Assembly: GCA_013997645.1 (NCBI GenBank)
Contig: PNKB01000040.1
Span: 1 to 32,760 of the forward strand
DNA length: 32,760 nucleotides
Direction: 5' to 3'
From: Cyanobacteria bacterium PR.3.49
GTDB lineage: Bacteria > Cyanobacteriota > Vampirovibrionia > Obscuribacterales > Obscuribacteraceae
A model generated the notes under the pieces. The model saw nothing but the letters and a program-made list of their open reading frames with translations. It did no database searches and was not told the DNA's origin. Below are positions 16,677-24,579 of this stretch, piece by piece. The translations under genes and the position numbers were made by a program. Position 1 is the first letter of the stretch. The number at the start of each line of letters is the position of its first letter.

Positions 16677-17248
16677 TTGGCCGTCGAAATTTTCTTCAAG
16701 GTGGCAATCGCCTCGGTCACGTGCTTTTCGCCTTCAGTTTGCGAATTGAAAATGTGTTTGACGATGCCATCTTTGTCGATGACATAGGTGACTCGACCAG
16801 GAATAATGCCCATAGTGGAAGGAACACCGTAGGTCTTTCTCAGCTTGCCGCCTTCATCCGAAAGCAGCGTATAGGGCAGCTTGTGATGCTCTGCGAATCC
16901 TTTGTGCGATGCTTCGGAATCGGAACTGACACCGATTACTTCAGCACCAAGATCTTTGAATACCTGAAATTGATCGCGGAAAGCGCAAGCTTCCTTCGTG
17001 CAGACGGAAGTTTCATCTTTGGGATAGAAGAAAACGACCACTGATTTTTTGCCTTTGAAATCGGAAAGCGAAACTGTTTGACCGCTGCCAGACTTCAATG
17101 TGAAATCGGGAGCTTTGTCTCCTACTTTGACGTCGTGAGATTTCTCTGCTTTTGTTTGCGCGTCTTTTGCAAAAGTCTGATTGGCGGTGCTTGTAAAAAG
17201 AAAACCGGCAGCAATTAGCACCAGTCCTGTAACTTTCAGTCGTGTCAC
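16673..17248 (-). CDS. Exported thioredoxin-dependent peroxiredoxin (BCP/PrxQ type)
   Basis: This 191-residue protein has a signal peptide (positive start, hydrophobic 'VLIAAGFLFTSTA', probable cleavage after Ala27), so it should act outside the cytoplasm. The mature part is a PrxQ/BCP domain: 'VGDKAPDFTLKSGSG', peroxidatic Cys83 and resolving Cys88 in 'VCTKEAC', the five-residue spacing of atypical two-Cys PrxQ. It reduces H2O2 and alkyl hydroperoxides. The GTG start has GAGGG 8 nt upstream. The FAD oxidoreductase gene ends 64 bp upstream on the same strand, so both may be transcribed from the box-containing promoter at 18666. Confidence 0.92.
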   Translation of the reverse strand: MTRLKVTGLVLIAAGFLFTSTANQTFAKDAQTKAEKSHDVKVGDKAPDFTLKSGSGQTVSLSDFKGKKSVVVFFYPKDETSVCTKEACAFRDQFQVFKDLGAEVIGVSSDSEASHKGFAEHHKLPYTLLSDEGGKLRKTYGVPSTMGIIPGRVTYVIDKDGIVKHIFNSQTEGEKHVTEAIATLKKISTAN

Positions 17249-17312
17249 GGAAGAACCCTCGCTCTTGATGATTTTGTCTTATAGATTCTTCAGATCATCG
17301 CAGGTTTTTCAA

Positions 17313-18620
17313 TCAAGAGACAGCTTTGGAGACAGAAGCTTCAAAGTCCTCAATCAACGCCTCGGCAGCGCGCCGACCCGAAGCTAGCGCTCCGTTAATA
17401 GACGCTGTTTCCCGATGGTCGCCGCATACGTAAACACCATCGCGGACTCGAACCGGCTTTTCCACTTGTTTTAGTGCGGGCGGCGAATTGTCAGGCAAAC
17501 CGCTTTTTATGTTGTACATCTTCAGCAGTTTCCAATCCTTCGCTTCAGGACCGAACCAGCCTTCGAGCTGATTCACGACGTGCTTTTGCAGATCTTCGCA
17601 AATTAGTTTGTCGTTTCCAATCACGCTCGCACTGATCAAGCTTTTACCCTGCGGTGCATAAGTGGGATTGATGTCGCTAGGCACGCAAAGGTTGTTGATT
17701 GGACCATCTTTGTCAGCATTGAGCACAAGAACTGGCGACTTAAGAGGTGACCTGTCGGCGCTGAAGTAATAGCATTTTACAGTTCGCATCGCATCCGGTG
17801 CAGGCATGTTCAGGAGCTTCGCCGCTTCAGGACCTTCCGTTGCGATAACAATCGAGTCCGATTGAATCAAAGTCCCATCTGTCAAAGTTACCGTCAGATC
17901 TTTTATTTCCTTGACGCGGCTGTTGAGCTGAATTTTCGACTTGCCGACTCTCTGCACTAATTGTTGCGCTATCGCGCCCATTCCCCCCGAAGGCAAACAT
18001 GTTTCTCCAAGCGCGAACATGCGAAATGTGAATTCGAACATTTTGCTTGAAGTCGAAAGAGAACTGTCAAAAAAAACGCCGCCAAAAAAGGGACGGAAAA
18101 ACCGCTCGATGATCTTCTGCGAGAATCCGAATTGACGCAAATACGCTTCGGTGGTTTTTTCGTCCTTTTCGTAAATGGTCTTGAGTGAGCCCTTGGAGAC
18201 TGCATCTTTCAATTTGGCTATCAACAGCTTGTCATTCAAAGTTCCGATTGGGTTAAAAAGCGACTTCAAACAATCACCCGGTCTTCTCCACGGGTCAGCG
18301 ACGGTATGGAATTGCCGGTCGTATCGCACCTGGGCTCCAGGGATAAACGATTTCAGTGCGAGCTTGTCATAATCCAGCAAAGCTTGTGCTTCCGGATATG
18401 CGTCCAACAGGACTTGAAAACCTCGGTCTAGTACAAAACCTTCAACAATGTCTGATCTCACCCTTCCGCCCGCTGCATCCGAGCCTTCCAGTATCGTAAA
18501 CTCGATATTGGCTTCTTTCAGATGAAGGGCGCAGGAAAGTCCTGAAAGACCCGCACCGATTATCAAAACATGCGTCGGTCGACCTATTCGCCGGTTTGCC
18601 GGACCGTCGTTTTCGTACAT
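17313..18620 (-). CDS. FAD-dependent oxidoreductase (amine oxidase / phytoene desaturase-like)
   Basis: This 435-residue flavoprotein has an N-terminal dinucleotide-binding motif 'VLIIGAGLSGLSCALHL' followed by 'EGSDAAGGRVRS', and a C-terminal FAD-contacting segment 'GVYVCGDHRETASINGALASGRRAAEALI'. This matches the amine oxidase/protoporphyrinogen oxidase/phytoene dehydrogenase superfamily; the substrate cannot be assigned. A 'LDRGFQVLLDAYPEAQ' block marks a subgroup often annotated simply as NAD(P)/FAD-dependent oxidoreductase. Start ATG 18620 is chosen because an extension to 18713 would overlap the divergent regulator gene. It is divergent from the response regulator, with a direct-repeat box between them, and is followed by the peroxiredoxin gene. 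Confidence 0.85.
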   Translation of the reverse strand: MYENDGPANRRIGRPTHVLIIGAGLSGLSCALHLKEANIEFTILEGSDAAGGRVRSDIVEGFVLDRGFQVLLDAYPEAQALLDYDKLALKSFIPGAQVRYDRQFHTVADPWRRPGDCLKSLFNPIGTLNDKLLIAKLKDAVSKGSLKTIYEKDEKTTEAYLRQFGFSQKIIERFFRPFFGGVFFDSSLSTSSKMFEFTFRMFALGETCLPSGGMGAIAQQLVQRVGKSKIQLNSRVKEIKDLTVTLTDGTLIQSDSIVIATEGPEAAKLLNMPAPDAMRTVKCYYFSADRSPLKSPVLVLNADKDGPINNLCVPSDINPTYAPQGKSLISASVIGNDKLICEDLQKHVVNQLEGWFGPEAKDWKLLKMYNIKSGLPDNSPPALKQVEKPVRVRDGVYVCGDHRETASINGALASGRRAAEALIEDFEASVSKAVS

Positions 18621-18665
18621 ATTTATACCTGAGCATTTATATTGATCTAGTGATACCCTCGGTCG

Positions 18666-18684
18666 GTGAACAGTGTGTGAACAG
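18666..18684. promoter_or_regulatory. Pho-box-like 8-3-8 direct repeat (operator between FAD oxidoreductase and response regulator)
   Basis: GTGAACAG-TGT-GTGAACAG: two identical 8-mers spaced by 3 bp (period 11). Ten bp beyond it on the plus strand is TAAAAT (18695-18700), 6 bp before the regulator ATG. Ten bp beyond it on the minus strand is TATCAC (18655-18650), toward the FAD oxidoreductase. OmpR/PhoB-family regulators bind this geometry, and such a regulator is encoded next door. A related box lies at 21477-21495. Confidence 0.6.
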
Positions 18685-18706
18685 TCCGAGTTGGTAAAAT
18701 TTGCAC

Positions 18707-19405
18707 ATGGCAAAAATACTTGTGGTTGAAGACGATTCTGATCTGGCGGAAGTGCTGAAAATCACTCTGTCGAATAAAGGCCATTCGGTAAAAGTCTTGA
18801 GTGGTGGCAAAGATGCTCTGGACATGCTCAGGGTCTACAAATACGACGTGATAATTCTTGATTGGATGATGCCGGATGTTTCCGGTGTGGATATTTTGAA
18901 AAACTATCGTGAGAACGGCGGAAAAACGCCCGTGCTGATGTTGACTGCCAAAACAACCATAGATGATAAAGAGAAAGCGCTGGATTTAGGCGCTGACGAC
19001 TACCTCACCAAGCCGTTTCACTCGCGCGAACTTCTGGCACGAACAAGGGCCTTGCTGCGCAGACCGCAATCCATGGCTCAAACAGTTTTGCGCGCCGGAG
19101 ATCTTGAACTCGATCCTGTCAGCTGCACTGTTCTCAAATCGGGAAAAACACTCAAGCTGCGTCCAAAGGTCTACAGCATACTCGAGTTTTTCATGCGCCA
19201 TCCCAACCAGGTGTTCAGTCCGGAGACTATACTCGAACGGGTTTGGATGGATGATTCCAGTGCATCAATAGACACTGTTCGCACTCATATCAAACTGCTC
19301 AGGCGCTCGATCGACAGCAGCGGTCAAGAATCTCTCATTGAAAATGTCAGAAACCGCGGATATTTGATGCGCATGACTGATGTCGCACCCGAGCAGCCGC
19401 AATAA
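18707..19405 (+). CDS. OmpR/PhoB-family response regulator
   Basis: This 232-residue protein has a receiver domain (acidic pair Asp9/Asp10, phosphoacceptor Asp52 in 'VIILDWMMP', conserved Thr in 'MLTAK' and Lys in 'LTKPF') and a C-terminal winged helix (~135-225; 'LRPKVYSILEFFMRHPNQVFSPETILERVW', 'VRTHIKLLRRSI', 'VRNRGYLM'). It is a DNA-binding transcriptional regulator. It is convergent with the LOV histidine kinase gene, 23 bp apart, and is the obvious partner. ATG 18707 lacks a Shine-Dalgarno sequence. A -10-like TAAAAT ends 6 bp before it, so the mRNA may be leaderless. Its own promoter carries the 8-3-8 box, suggesting autoregulation. Confidence 0.93.
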   Translation: MAKILVVEDDSDLAEVLKITLSNKGHSVKVLSGGKDALDMLRVYKYDVIILDWMMPDVSGVDILKNYRENGGKTPVLMLTAKTTIDDKEKALDLGADDYLTKPFHSRELLARTRALLRRPQSMAQTVLRAGDLELDPVSCTVLKSGKTLKLRPKVYSILEFFMRHPNQVFSPETILERVWMDDSSASIDTVRTHIKLLRRSIDSSGQESLIENVRNRGYLMRMTDVAPEQPQ

Positions 19406-19428
19406 AGGTTTTCGAAACACGGGATTAG

Positions 19429-20538
19429 TCAGCTGAAAATCTCGAACCAGAACGAAGAACCTTCATTGACTTGGCTGGAAACTCCGATATTTCCGCCGTG
19501 CAATTCTACGATTGCTTTGCATATGGCCAGTCCTAAACCAGAACCGCCTTTTTTGCGTGTATCGGAAGAATCCAGTTGCTGGAAGCGGACAAAGAGTTTG
19601 TCCATTTGCGCCGGTGGAATTCCTGGTCCTTGATCTGTAACGGTAAATCTGATGGTATCGCGGGCGGGGGCCTCTAGTCTGATTTTAACTATGCCTTTTG
19701 GCGGCGAAAATTTAATGGCGTTAGCGGTCAGATTGCTGAGGATTTGAACGATGCGATCTTGATCGGCCAGGATCGGATGATGCGGCAGAATTTCCGGCAC
19801 CAAAATTACCATTTTGCCTTCAGCTGTTGCTTGCAATTCGTGAACTACGGACTCGACAGCTTCTTGCGGGTCGAAATTGGCCAGGTTCAATTTGAACTTT
19901 CCTGCTTCCAGTTGCTTCCAATCCAGAATGTCGTTAATAAGTCGCATCAATCTGGTTGAATTGTCTACTGCAATTCGAATTAGTCTCATTACTTGTGCAT
20001 TGACGCGACCGGCAGAACCATCTTCTACAGCAGTCAAGGCACCATGTATTGAAGTTAATGGAGTGCGCAATTCATGCGAAATAACAGAGTAAAACTCTTG
20101 CACCCTTTTTTCCGAATCTATGCGCGCCGTCACGTCATTTTGAACGCCGACAAAATTGGAAACTTTTCCGTGTTCGTCTTTGACTGGTGAGACGGTCAGC
20201 TCATTCCAGAAATGAGATCCATTTCTTCTGTAATTTTTCAAAATCGTGGTAATCGGTACTTCTTTGCTAATCGCATCTCTCAGCTCTTTTACTGCGGGTT
20301 GCTCTCGATCATCCCTTTGGAGAAATCTGCAATTGCGGCCAATGATCTGCTCATTCGCATAACCAGTCAGTTGGGAGAACGCCGGATTGGCATAAATAAT
20401 CGGATTGTCTGTTCGTGACGGATCCGTGATTACGATACCGTTGCGCGCGCACTCGACCGCCCGCATCAGAAGTTGCAGCTGATCGCTGTGACCTGGCAAA
20501 AATCCGGGATTGGAACTCATGCGTTCAGTTGAGCTCAT
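19429..20538 (-). CDS. LOV-domain sensor histidine kinase (probable blue-light receptor)
   Basis: This ~369-residue protein has no membrane segment. Residues ~25-140 form a LOV-type PAS domain: 'GIVITDP', 'NPIIYANPAFSQLTGY', the photoactive-Cys motif 'GRNCRFLQ' (Cys70), and the flavin-contacting Asn102, Asn112 ('FWNEL') and Gln133 ('FVGVQNDVT'). A short helix leads to HisKA with phosphoacceptor His155 ('ISHELRTPL'), then HATPase_c with N box 'LTANAIKF', G1 'DQGPGIPP' and G2 'GGSGLGLAI'. LOV kinases form a flavin-Cys adduct in blue light that alters autophosphorylation. Start ATG 20538 overlaps the end of the epimerase gene by 14 bp; ATG 20520, 4 bp after that stop, is equally possible. Coupled translation is likely. 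Confidence 0.9.
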   Translation of the reverse strand: MSSTERMSSNPGFLPGHSDQLQLLMRAVECARNGIVITDPSRTDNPIIYANPAFSQLTGYANEQIIGRNCRFLQRDDREQPAVKELRDAISKEVPITTILKNYRRNGSHFWNELTVSPVKDEHGKVSNFVGVQNDVTARIDSEKRVQEFYSVISHELRTPLTSIHGALTAVEDGSAGRVNAQVMRLIRIAVDNSTRLMRLINDILDWKQLEAGKFKLNLANFDPQEAVESVVHELQATAEGKMVILVPEILPHHPILADQDRIVQILSNLTANAIKFSPPKGIVKIRLEAPARDTIRFTVTDQGPGIPPAQMDKLFVRFQQLDSSDTRKKGGSGLGLAICKAIVELHGGNIGVSSQVNEGSSFWFEIFS

Positions 20539-21418
20539 GCTTGAGCGCGGTTTCGAGTTCGGGATAACCAAATTTAAAACCTGAAGTTACCAGCTTGTTG
20601 GCACTTACCCTGTTGCTGCCCAGGAGGCACTCTTCGCCCATTTCCCCGAACATGAGCTTGACGGCAAACTCAGGAACCGCAAAGAAGGCGGGCCGGTGTA
20701 TGACTCCTGCCAGCGTTTTTGTAAATTCCGCGTTGGTTACTGGGTCTGGTGACACTACGTTGACAGCACCGCTGATACCGTCTGCGGTGAGCATGTAGAC
20801 ATACGCGCCGGCTGTATCGTCAAGGTCGATCCAACTCATGTACTGTTGTCCATTACCGAGCGGTCCGCCTCCGCCCATCAAGAATGGAGGCAGCATCAGT
20901 TTGAGTGCTCCCCCTTCTTTGCTGAGAACAACGCCCAGGCGAGCGTGCACGACGCGAATTCCCTTGTACTCGGCTGTTTTTGTGGCATCTTCCCAATCGC
21001 GGCATACGGAAGCCAGAAAACCTGTTCCGGAAGTGCTTTCTTCCGTAAGCATCTCGCTGCCGCGGCTACCGTAATAGCCTACGGCCGAAGTACTTATAAA
21101 AGTCCGCGGCGGGTTGTCCATGCCGGCAAGAGTCTGCGCGATCAATTCCGTACCCTTGACCCTGCTCTGCTTTATCTTTGCCTTCTGCTCTGAAGACCAG
21201 CGCTTCGAGGCAATATTTTCACCGGCTAAGTGAATGACCGCATCTACTCCTTCAAATGCTTTGGCATCCAATTTCCCTTGACTGGGATCCCACGAGAATT
21301 CATTTTGATTCTTGGGCGTCCCACGAACCAATTTCACTACTTGATGTCCGCCGCCTTCAAGACGGGCAACAATTTTCTTGCCCACAAGCCCTGTCGAACC
21401 AGTTATTGCGACTTTCAT
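20525..21418 (-). CDS. SDR39U1/YfcH-type NAD(P)-binding epimerase (TIGR01777 family)
   Basis: This 297-residue atypical short-chain dehydrogenase has the Rossmann motif 'ITGSTGLVG' (5-13), 'VIHLAGENIASKRW', the active-site region 'FISTSAVGYYGSRG' and a C-terminal DUF1731-like segment ('GSNRVSANKLVTSGFKFGYPELETAL'). The enzymatic substrate is unknown. Cyanobacterial and plastid members of this family have been linked to cell or plastid division. ATG 21418 has GGAGG 6 nt upstream; a GTG codon directly before it is the alternative. Its stop lies within the start region of the LOV kinase gene, so the two form an operon. An 8-3-8 box and a TATAAG hexamer lie upstream (21477-21495 and 21466-21461). 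Confidence 0.9.
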   Translation of the reverse strand: MKVAITGSTGLVGKKIVARLEGGGHQVVKLVRGTPKNQNEFSWDPSQGKLDAKAFEGVDAVIHLAGENIASKRWSSEQKAKIKQSRVKGTELIAQTLAGMDNPPRTFISTSAVGYYGSRGSEMLTEESTSGTGFLASVCRDWEDATKTAEYKGIRVVHARLGVVLSKEGGALKLMLPPFLMGGGGPLGNGQQYMSWIDLDDTAGAYVYMLTADGISGAVNVVSPDPVTNAEFTKTLAGVIHRPAFFAVPEFAVKLMFGEMGEECLLGSNRVSANKLVTSGFKFGYPELETALKHELN

Positions 21419-21476
21419 CACTCACCTCCGCATCTGCGCCATTGATAGCGCCACTCTATTCTTATACTACTTTCTG

Positions 21477-21495
21477 ATGAACACCATGTGAACAG
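21477..21495. promoter_or_regulatory. Second Pho-box-like 8-3-8 direct repeat (upstream of epimerase-LOV kinase)
   Basis: ATGAACAC-CAT-GTGAACAG, the same geometry and TGAACA core as the box at 18666-18684. On the minus strand a TATAAG hexamer (21466-21461) begins after exactly 10 bp, 43 bp before the epimerase ATG. This would place the epimerase and the LOV kinase under the same regulator. Confidence 0.55.
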
Positions 21496-21513
21496 AAATA
21501 TGTCGCTGATTGC

Positions 21514-23325
21514 TCAAACGGCGGCTGTTTCGCGGAATTGAGTTTTATACAGGCGGTTGTACAGCCCATCCTTTTGAATCAACTCTTCATGACTACCCGA
21601 TTCGACGATGCGCCCATCTTCTACTGCCAGAATCAGGTCTGCTTGCACTATTGTCGAGAGTCTGTGAGCGATAACAAGGCTGGTGCGCCCTTTTATTAAA
21701 GGTGTGAGCGCCGCTTGAATCAGCGCTTCATTTTCCGAATCAAGTGATGATGTCGCTTCGTCTAATATCAATATTTGCGGGTTCTTCAAGAGCACACGAG
21801 CGATAGCCAAACGTTGCCTTTCACCACCGCTCAATTTGTGCCCGCGTTCACCAACTGTAGTGTCATACTTGTTTTCCAACGTTTCAATGAAATCATGGAT
21901 ATTTGCCGCCTTGCATGCTGTTATCACTTGATCGCGAGTGGCATCGGGTCTTGCATAAATCAGATTGTTGAAGACGGTGTCATGAAACAGATAGGTTTCC
22001 TGAGTAACTATGCCTATATTTTCGCGCAATGATGACAATTGCACGTCGCGCACGTCTTGTCCGTCAATTTTTATGGAGCCTTCCTGTTGCAGGTAGAAGC
22101 GCGGAAGCAGCATGCTTATCGTCGTTTTTCCCGCACCGGACGGTCCAACGAGAGCAGCCATTTGACCGGGTTTTATATGGAATGAAACAGCCTCTATCGC
22201 ACGCCTTCCATTTGGGTAAGAAAAGCTGACGTCCTCAAAACTGATATCACCGGCAGTGACTGCCAGCCTGGGCATATTGGAGTCGTTTTTTTCCTCTTCA
22301 AGATCGAGATAGTCGAAAATTCTCTCGAATACCGCCAGCGCAGTCATCACCTGGATTTGCACTCCGGCAAGAGCGGCCACCGGCGTGTAAAGGCGGCTTA
22401 GCAAAGCTACAAAAGTGACAACCATACCGACAGTAATGCCGGAATGAATGCATAGCCAACCGCCGTATAACCAGATGCAAGCCGGCCCCAATGTCACCAT
22501 CGCATTAATGAGCGCCATAAACCAGCGCCCAACCATTGCCAGCTTGATCTCTGATTTCATCAAGTCCGACCCCAGGCGATGGTATCTGTCTCGCTCATAA
22601 CCTTCGCGATTGAAAGATTTGAGCAACAGTATGCCTGAGACAGAGAGCGTTTCCTGTCCTATCGACTGCATCTCGTCGCGTTTTTCTCTGGTAGCTTTTC
22701 TGATGTTGTACATCTTTCGACCGACCGGCCACAATGGTGCCACCATGAATGGCAGAACTGCCAGCGATATCAAAGAAAGGCGCCAATCTAAAAGAAAGAT
22801 CGTCACGAGTGTTGTGATGATCACCGAGGTATTCATCAAAATCATTACGAGAGTTCCCGAAACAACACTGTCGATGCTGTCCACATCGTTGGTGACGCGA
22901 TTGACGACCTCACCGGTTTTGGTGCTGGTGAAAAAGTCCAGAGGCATGCGGTGCATGTGCGTCATTAATTGAAGGCGCAAGTCGCGCATTATGCTCTCGC
23001 CAATCAGAGAATTCATATAGCCCTGCATGGCGCTGATCAAAGACGCTCCGATTGCTGCGGCAACCATGAAACCAACCAGCATTACGACCGATTGAAAGTT
23101 GCCCGAAGGAATAGCTTTGTCGATCAGATTCATCGTCAGGACCGGAGGCAGCAGTCCTAAGAGTGCAACGGCGGTGATGCATACCACCACCACGATTTCC
23201 TGCTTCCAATACGGCAGGAAAAGACGTCCGAGGCGTTTCCAATCAATCGCCTTCTCAATTTTCGGCCGCTTCGGATCGAACATGTTCGACCACATTAAGT
23301 GGACAGGTGGGGCTCCGCTGAACAT
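21514..23325 (-). CDS. ABC exporter (MsbA/lipid-A-exporter-like, fused TM and ATPase domains)
   Basis: This ~603-residue half-transporter has an N-terminal six-helix ABC transmembrane domain (first helix 'IVVVVCITAVALLGLLPPVLTMNLI', conserved 'TGEVVNRVTNDVDSI' loop) and a C-terminal nucleotide-binding domain: Walker A 'GPSGAGKTT', Q loop, signature 'LSGGERQRLAIARVLL', Walker B 'ILILDEATSSLD' and H-loop 'IAHRLST'. It should act as a homodimeric exporter; the substrate (lipid, peptide or drug) is not readable. ATG 23325 is preferred with a weak CAGG site; TTG 23346 and later ATGs are alternatives. It lies upstream of the epimerase on the same strand, but the box-containing promoter sits between them. 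Confidence 0.92.
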   Translation of the reverse strand: MFSGAPPVHLMWSNMFDPKRPKIEKAIDWKRLGRLFLPYWKQEIVVVVCITAVALLGLLPPVLTMNLIDKAIPSGNFQSVVMLVGFMVAAAIGASLISAMQGYMNSLIGESIMRDLRLQLMTHMHRMPLDFFTSTKTGEVVNRVTNDVDSIDSVVSGTLVMILMNTSVIITTLVTIFLLDWRLSLISLAVLPFMVAPLWPVGRKMYNIRKATREKRDEMQSIGQETLSVSGILLLKSFNREGYERDRYHRLGSDLMKSEIKLAMVGRWFMALINAMVTLGPACIWLYGGWLCIHSGITVGMVVTFVALLSRLYTPVAALAGVQIQVMTALAVFERIFDYLDLEEEKNDSNMPRLAVTAGDISFEDVSFSYPNGRRAIEAVSFHIKPGQMAALVGPSGAGKTTISMLLPRFYLQQEGSIKIDGQDVRDVQLSSLRENIGIVTQETYLFHDTVFNNLIYARPDATRDQVITACKAANIHDFIETLENKYDTTVGERGHKLSGGERQRLAIARVLLKNPQILILDEATSSLDSENEALIQAALTPLIKGRTSLVIAHRLSTIVQADLILAVEDGRIVESGSHEELIQKDGLYNRLYKTQFRETAAV

Positions 23326-23464
23326 CTGAAAACCTGATTTCCGCAACCAGCCAGTGACATCCCTTCATTATTATCAATTTTTGCCGCAATTGGCGTTTTT
23401 TTAGTCACACCTTGCCTTTGCGGCCCTCGAAACATTAAGATGTCAAGCGAAAGTGGGTTTTTGG

Positions 23465-23493
23465 GATAATATGGGTTATTCAATAAATAACCC
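23465..23493 (+). promoter_or_regulatory. -10-like element followed by an 8-bp inverted repeat
   Basis: GATAAT at 23465-23470 is followed by GGGTTATT (23473-23480) and AATAACCC (23486-23493), a perfect 8-bp dyad with a 5-bp spacer. The dyad would overlap the transcription start of the exported TPR protein gene at 23509, as a repressor operator would. No consensus -35 is seen. Confidence 0.4.
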
Positions 23494-23508
23494 CGATTGC
23501 GGACAGGC

Positions 23509-24486
23509 ATGCTTATTAGATTATCGGCTCTTCGAGTCACAGCCGTGACGCTATTCCTCTGCTGTGCAGCGGTGGCTTCCATGACTGCAGCTCATGCCGG
23601 ACCGCTAGAGGACGGCATCGAGCAGTACTACTACAAGCGCTTTCGCACTGCTGCGATGTTTTTCGAGGAAGCCTGTGCCCGCACTCCAATGAATTGGAAG
23701 CCTCACTTCTATCTGGCGCGCACTCTCGAACAGCTCCGTGAGTACGACGCCGCCAAGGCTGAATTCGAATTTTGTTTTCGCCTCAATCCATTCAGCAAGG
23801 AAGGTCGCCTGGCAAAGCAGGCTGTGATGGACCTGGCCTGTGATCGTGAGAAAAGAAAGCATGTCGCCGAAGACCCCATGATCGTCCAACAAGCGCTCAG
23901 ATTGCTCAATTTGCAATCCGCCGATTTGAAAGGGCGCCTTCGCGCGGACGCCGAACGCCAGGCCCAAGAACGCATGAGATTAGCTGCTCAGCGACTGCAC
24001 ATGCGCGTCGAGGCGGACCCGACTCGTTACAGGCGCTGGTATTACCGCCAAGATGAAGAGGTGAGCAACCGATCCTACATTCAAAACAGCTGGCATCGCA
24101 ACGATGCGATGCGTGAGGCAGCCCTGGCACGCTATGAGGCGACACGGCGGTCCGTGGAGATTCAGAAGTCTGCTAATAATTTGAAATTGCTGCTGGCCGA
24201 CCCTTCCAATAAGCCTGGAAATGCCAAGCTGCGAGCCCTTGGGACCAATCTGTATGTCCGCTTCTACGGTTCGCCTGAAAGAGACGACGTGCCGGGCGAA
24301 GACAAGCCCCTGGAGCTGCGCGCCCGCGCCGGGCTGCTTTCCGACCTGCGCCTGTCTACTCAAAGTGCCCTGAAAGATGCTTTCAAGAATGCCGGCGTTG
24401 CACCTCCGAAAAGGGTTACTCTTAAGCCTGTCAGTCCGGCCGCGCGCCGCAATCCCAACGCCTATCATCATTTCGGCAATTGGTAA
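23509..24486 (+). CDS. Exported TPR-like protein, 325 aa
   Basis: The N-terminus is a clear Sec signal peptide ('IRLSALRVTAVTLFLCCAAVA', cleavage probably after 'AAHA'). Residues ~35-100 look like two TPR units ('GIEQYYYKRFRTAAMFFEEACARTP', 'HFYLARTLEQLREYDAAKAEFEFCFRLNP'). The rest is highly charged and probably helical, with no recognised domain. Several Cys residues are scattered in the mature part. ATG 23509 is preferred over an in-frame TTG at 23497. It is divergent from the ABC exporter and followed at 93 bp by another exported protein gene. The function is unknown; a periplasmic or surface scaffold is plausible. Confidence 0.75.
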   Translation: MLIRLSALRVTAVTLFLCCAAVASMTAAHAGPLEDGIEQYYYKRFRTAAMFFEEACARTPMNWKPHFYLARTLEQLREYDAAKAEFEFCFRLNPFSKEGRLAKQAVMDLACDREKRKHVAEDPMIVQQALRLLNLQSADLKGRLRADAERQAQERMRLAAQRLHMRVEADPTRYRRWYYRQDEEVSNRSYIQNSWHRNDAMREAALARYEATRRSVEIQKSANNLKLLLADPSNKPGNAKLRALGTNLYVRFYGSPERDDVPGEDKPLELRARAGLLSDLRLSTQSALKDAFKNAGVAPPKRVTLKPVSPAARRNPNAYHHFGNW

Positions 24487-24579
24487 CCTCTGGCCGAAAC
24501 AAAGTGGGTACAAACAGCGGCTGACATGGTTCAATTCACTGTTACTGGTTTAGTGGGATGCGCTTAAGGAGAATGTCTT

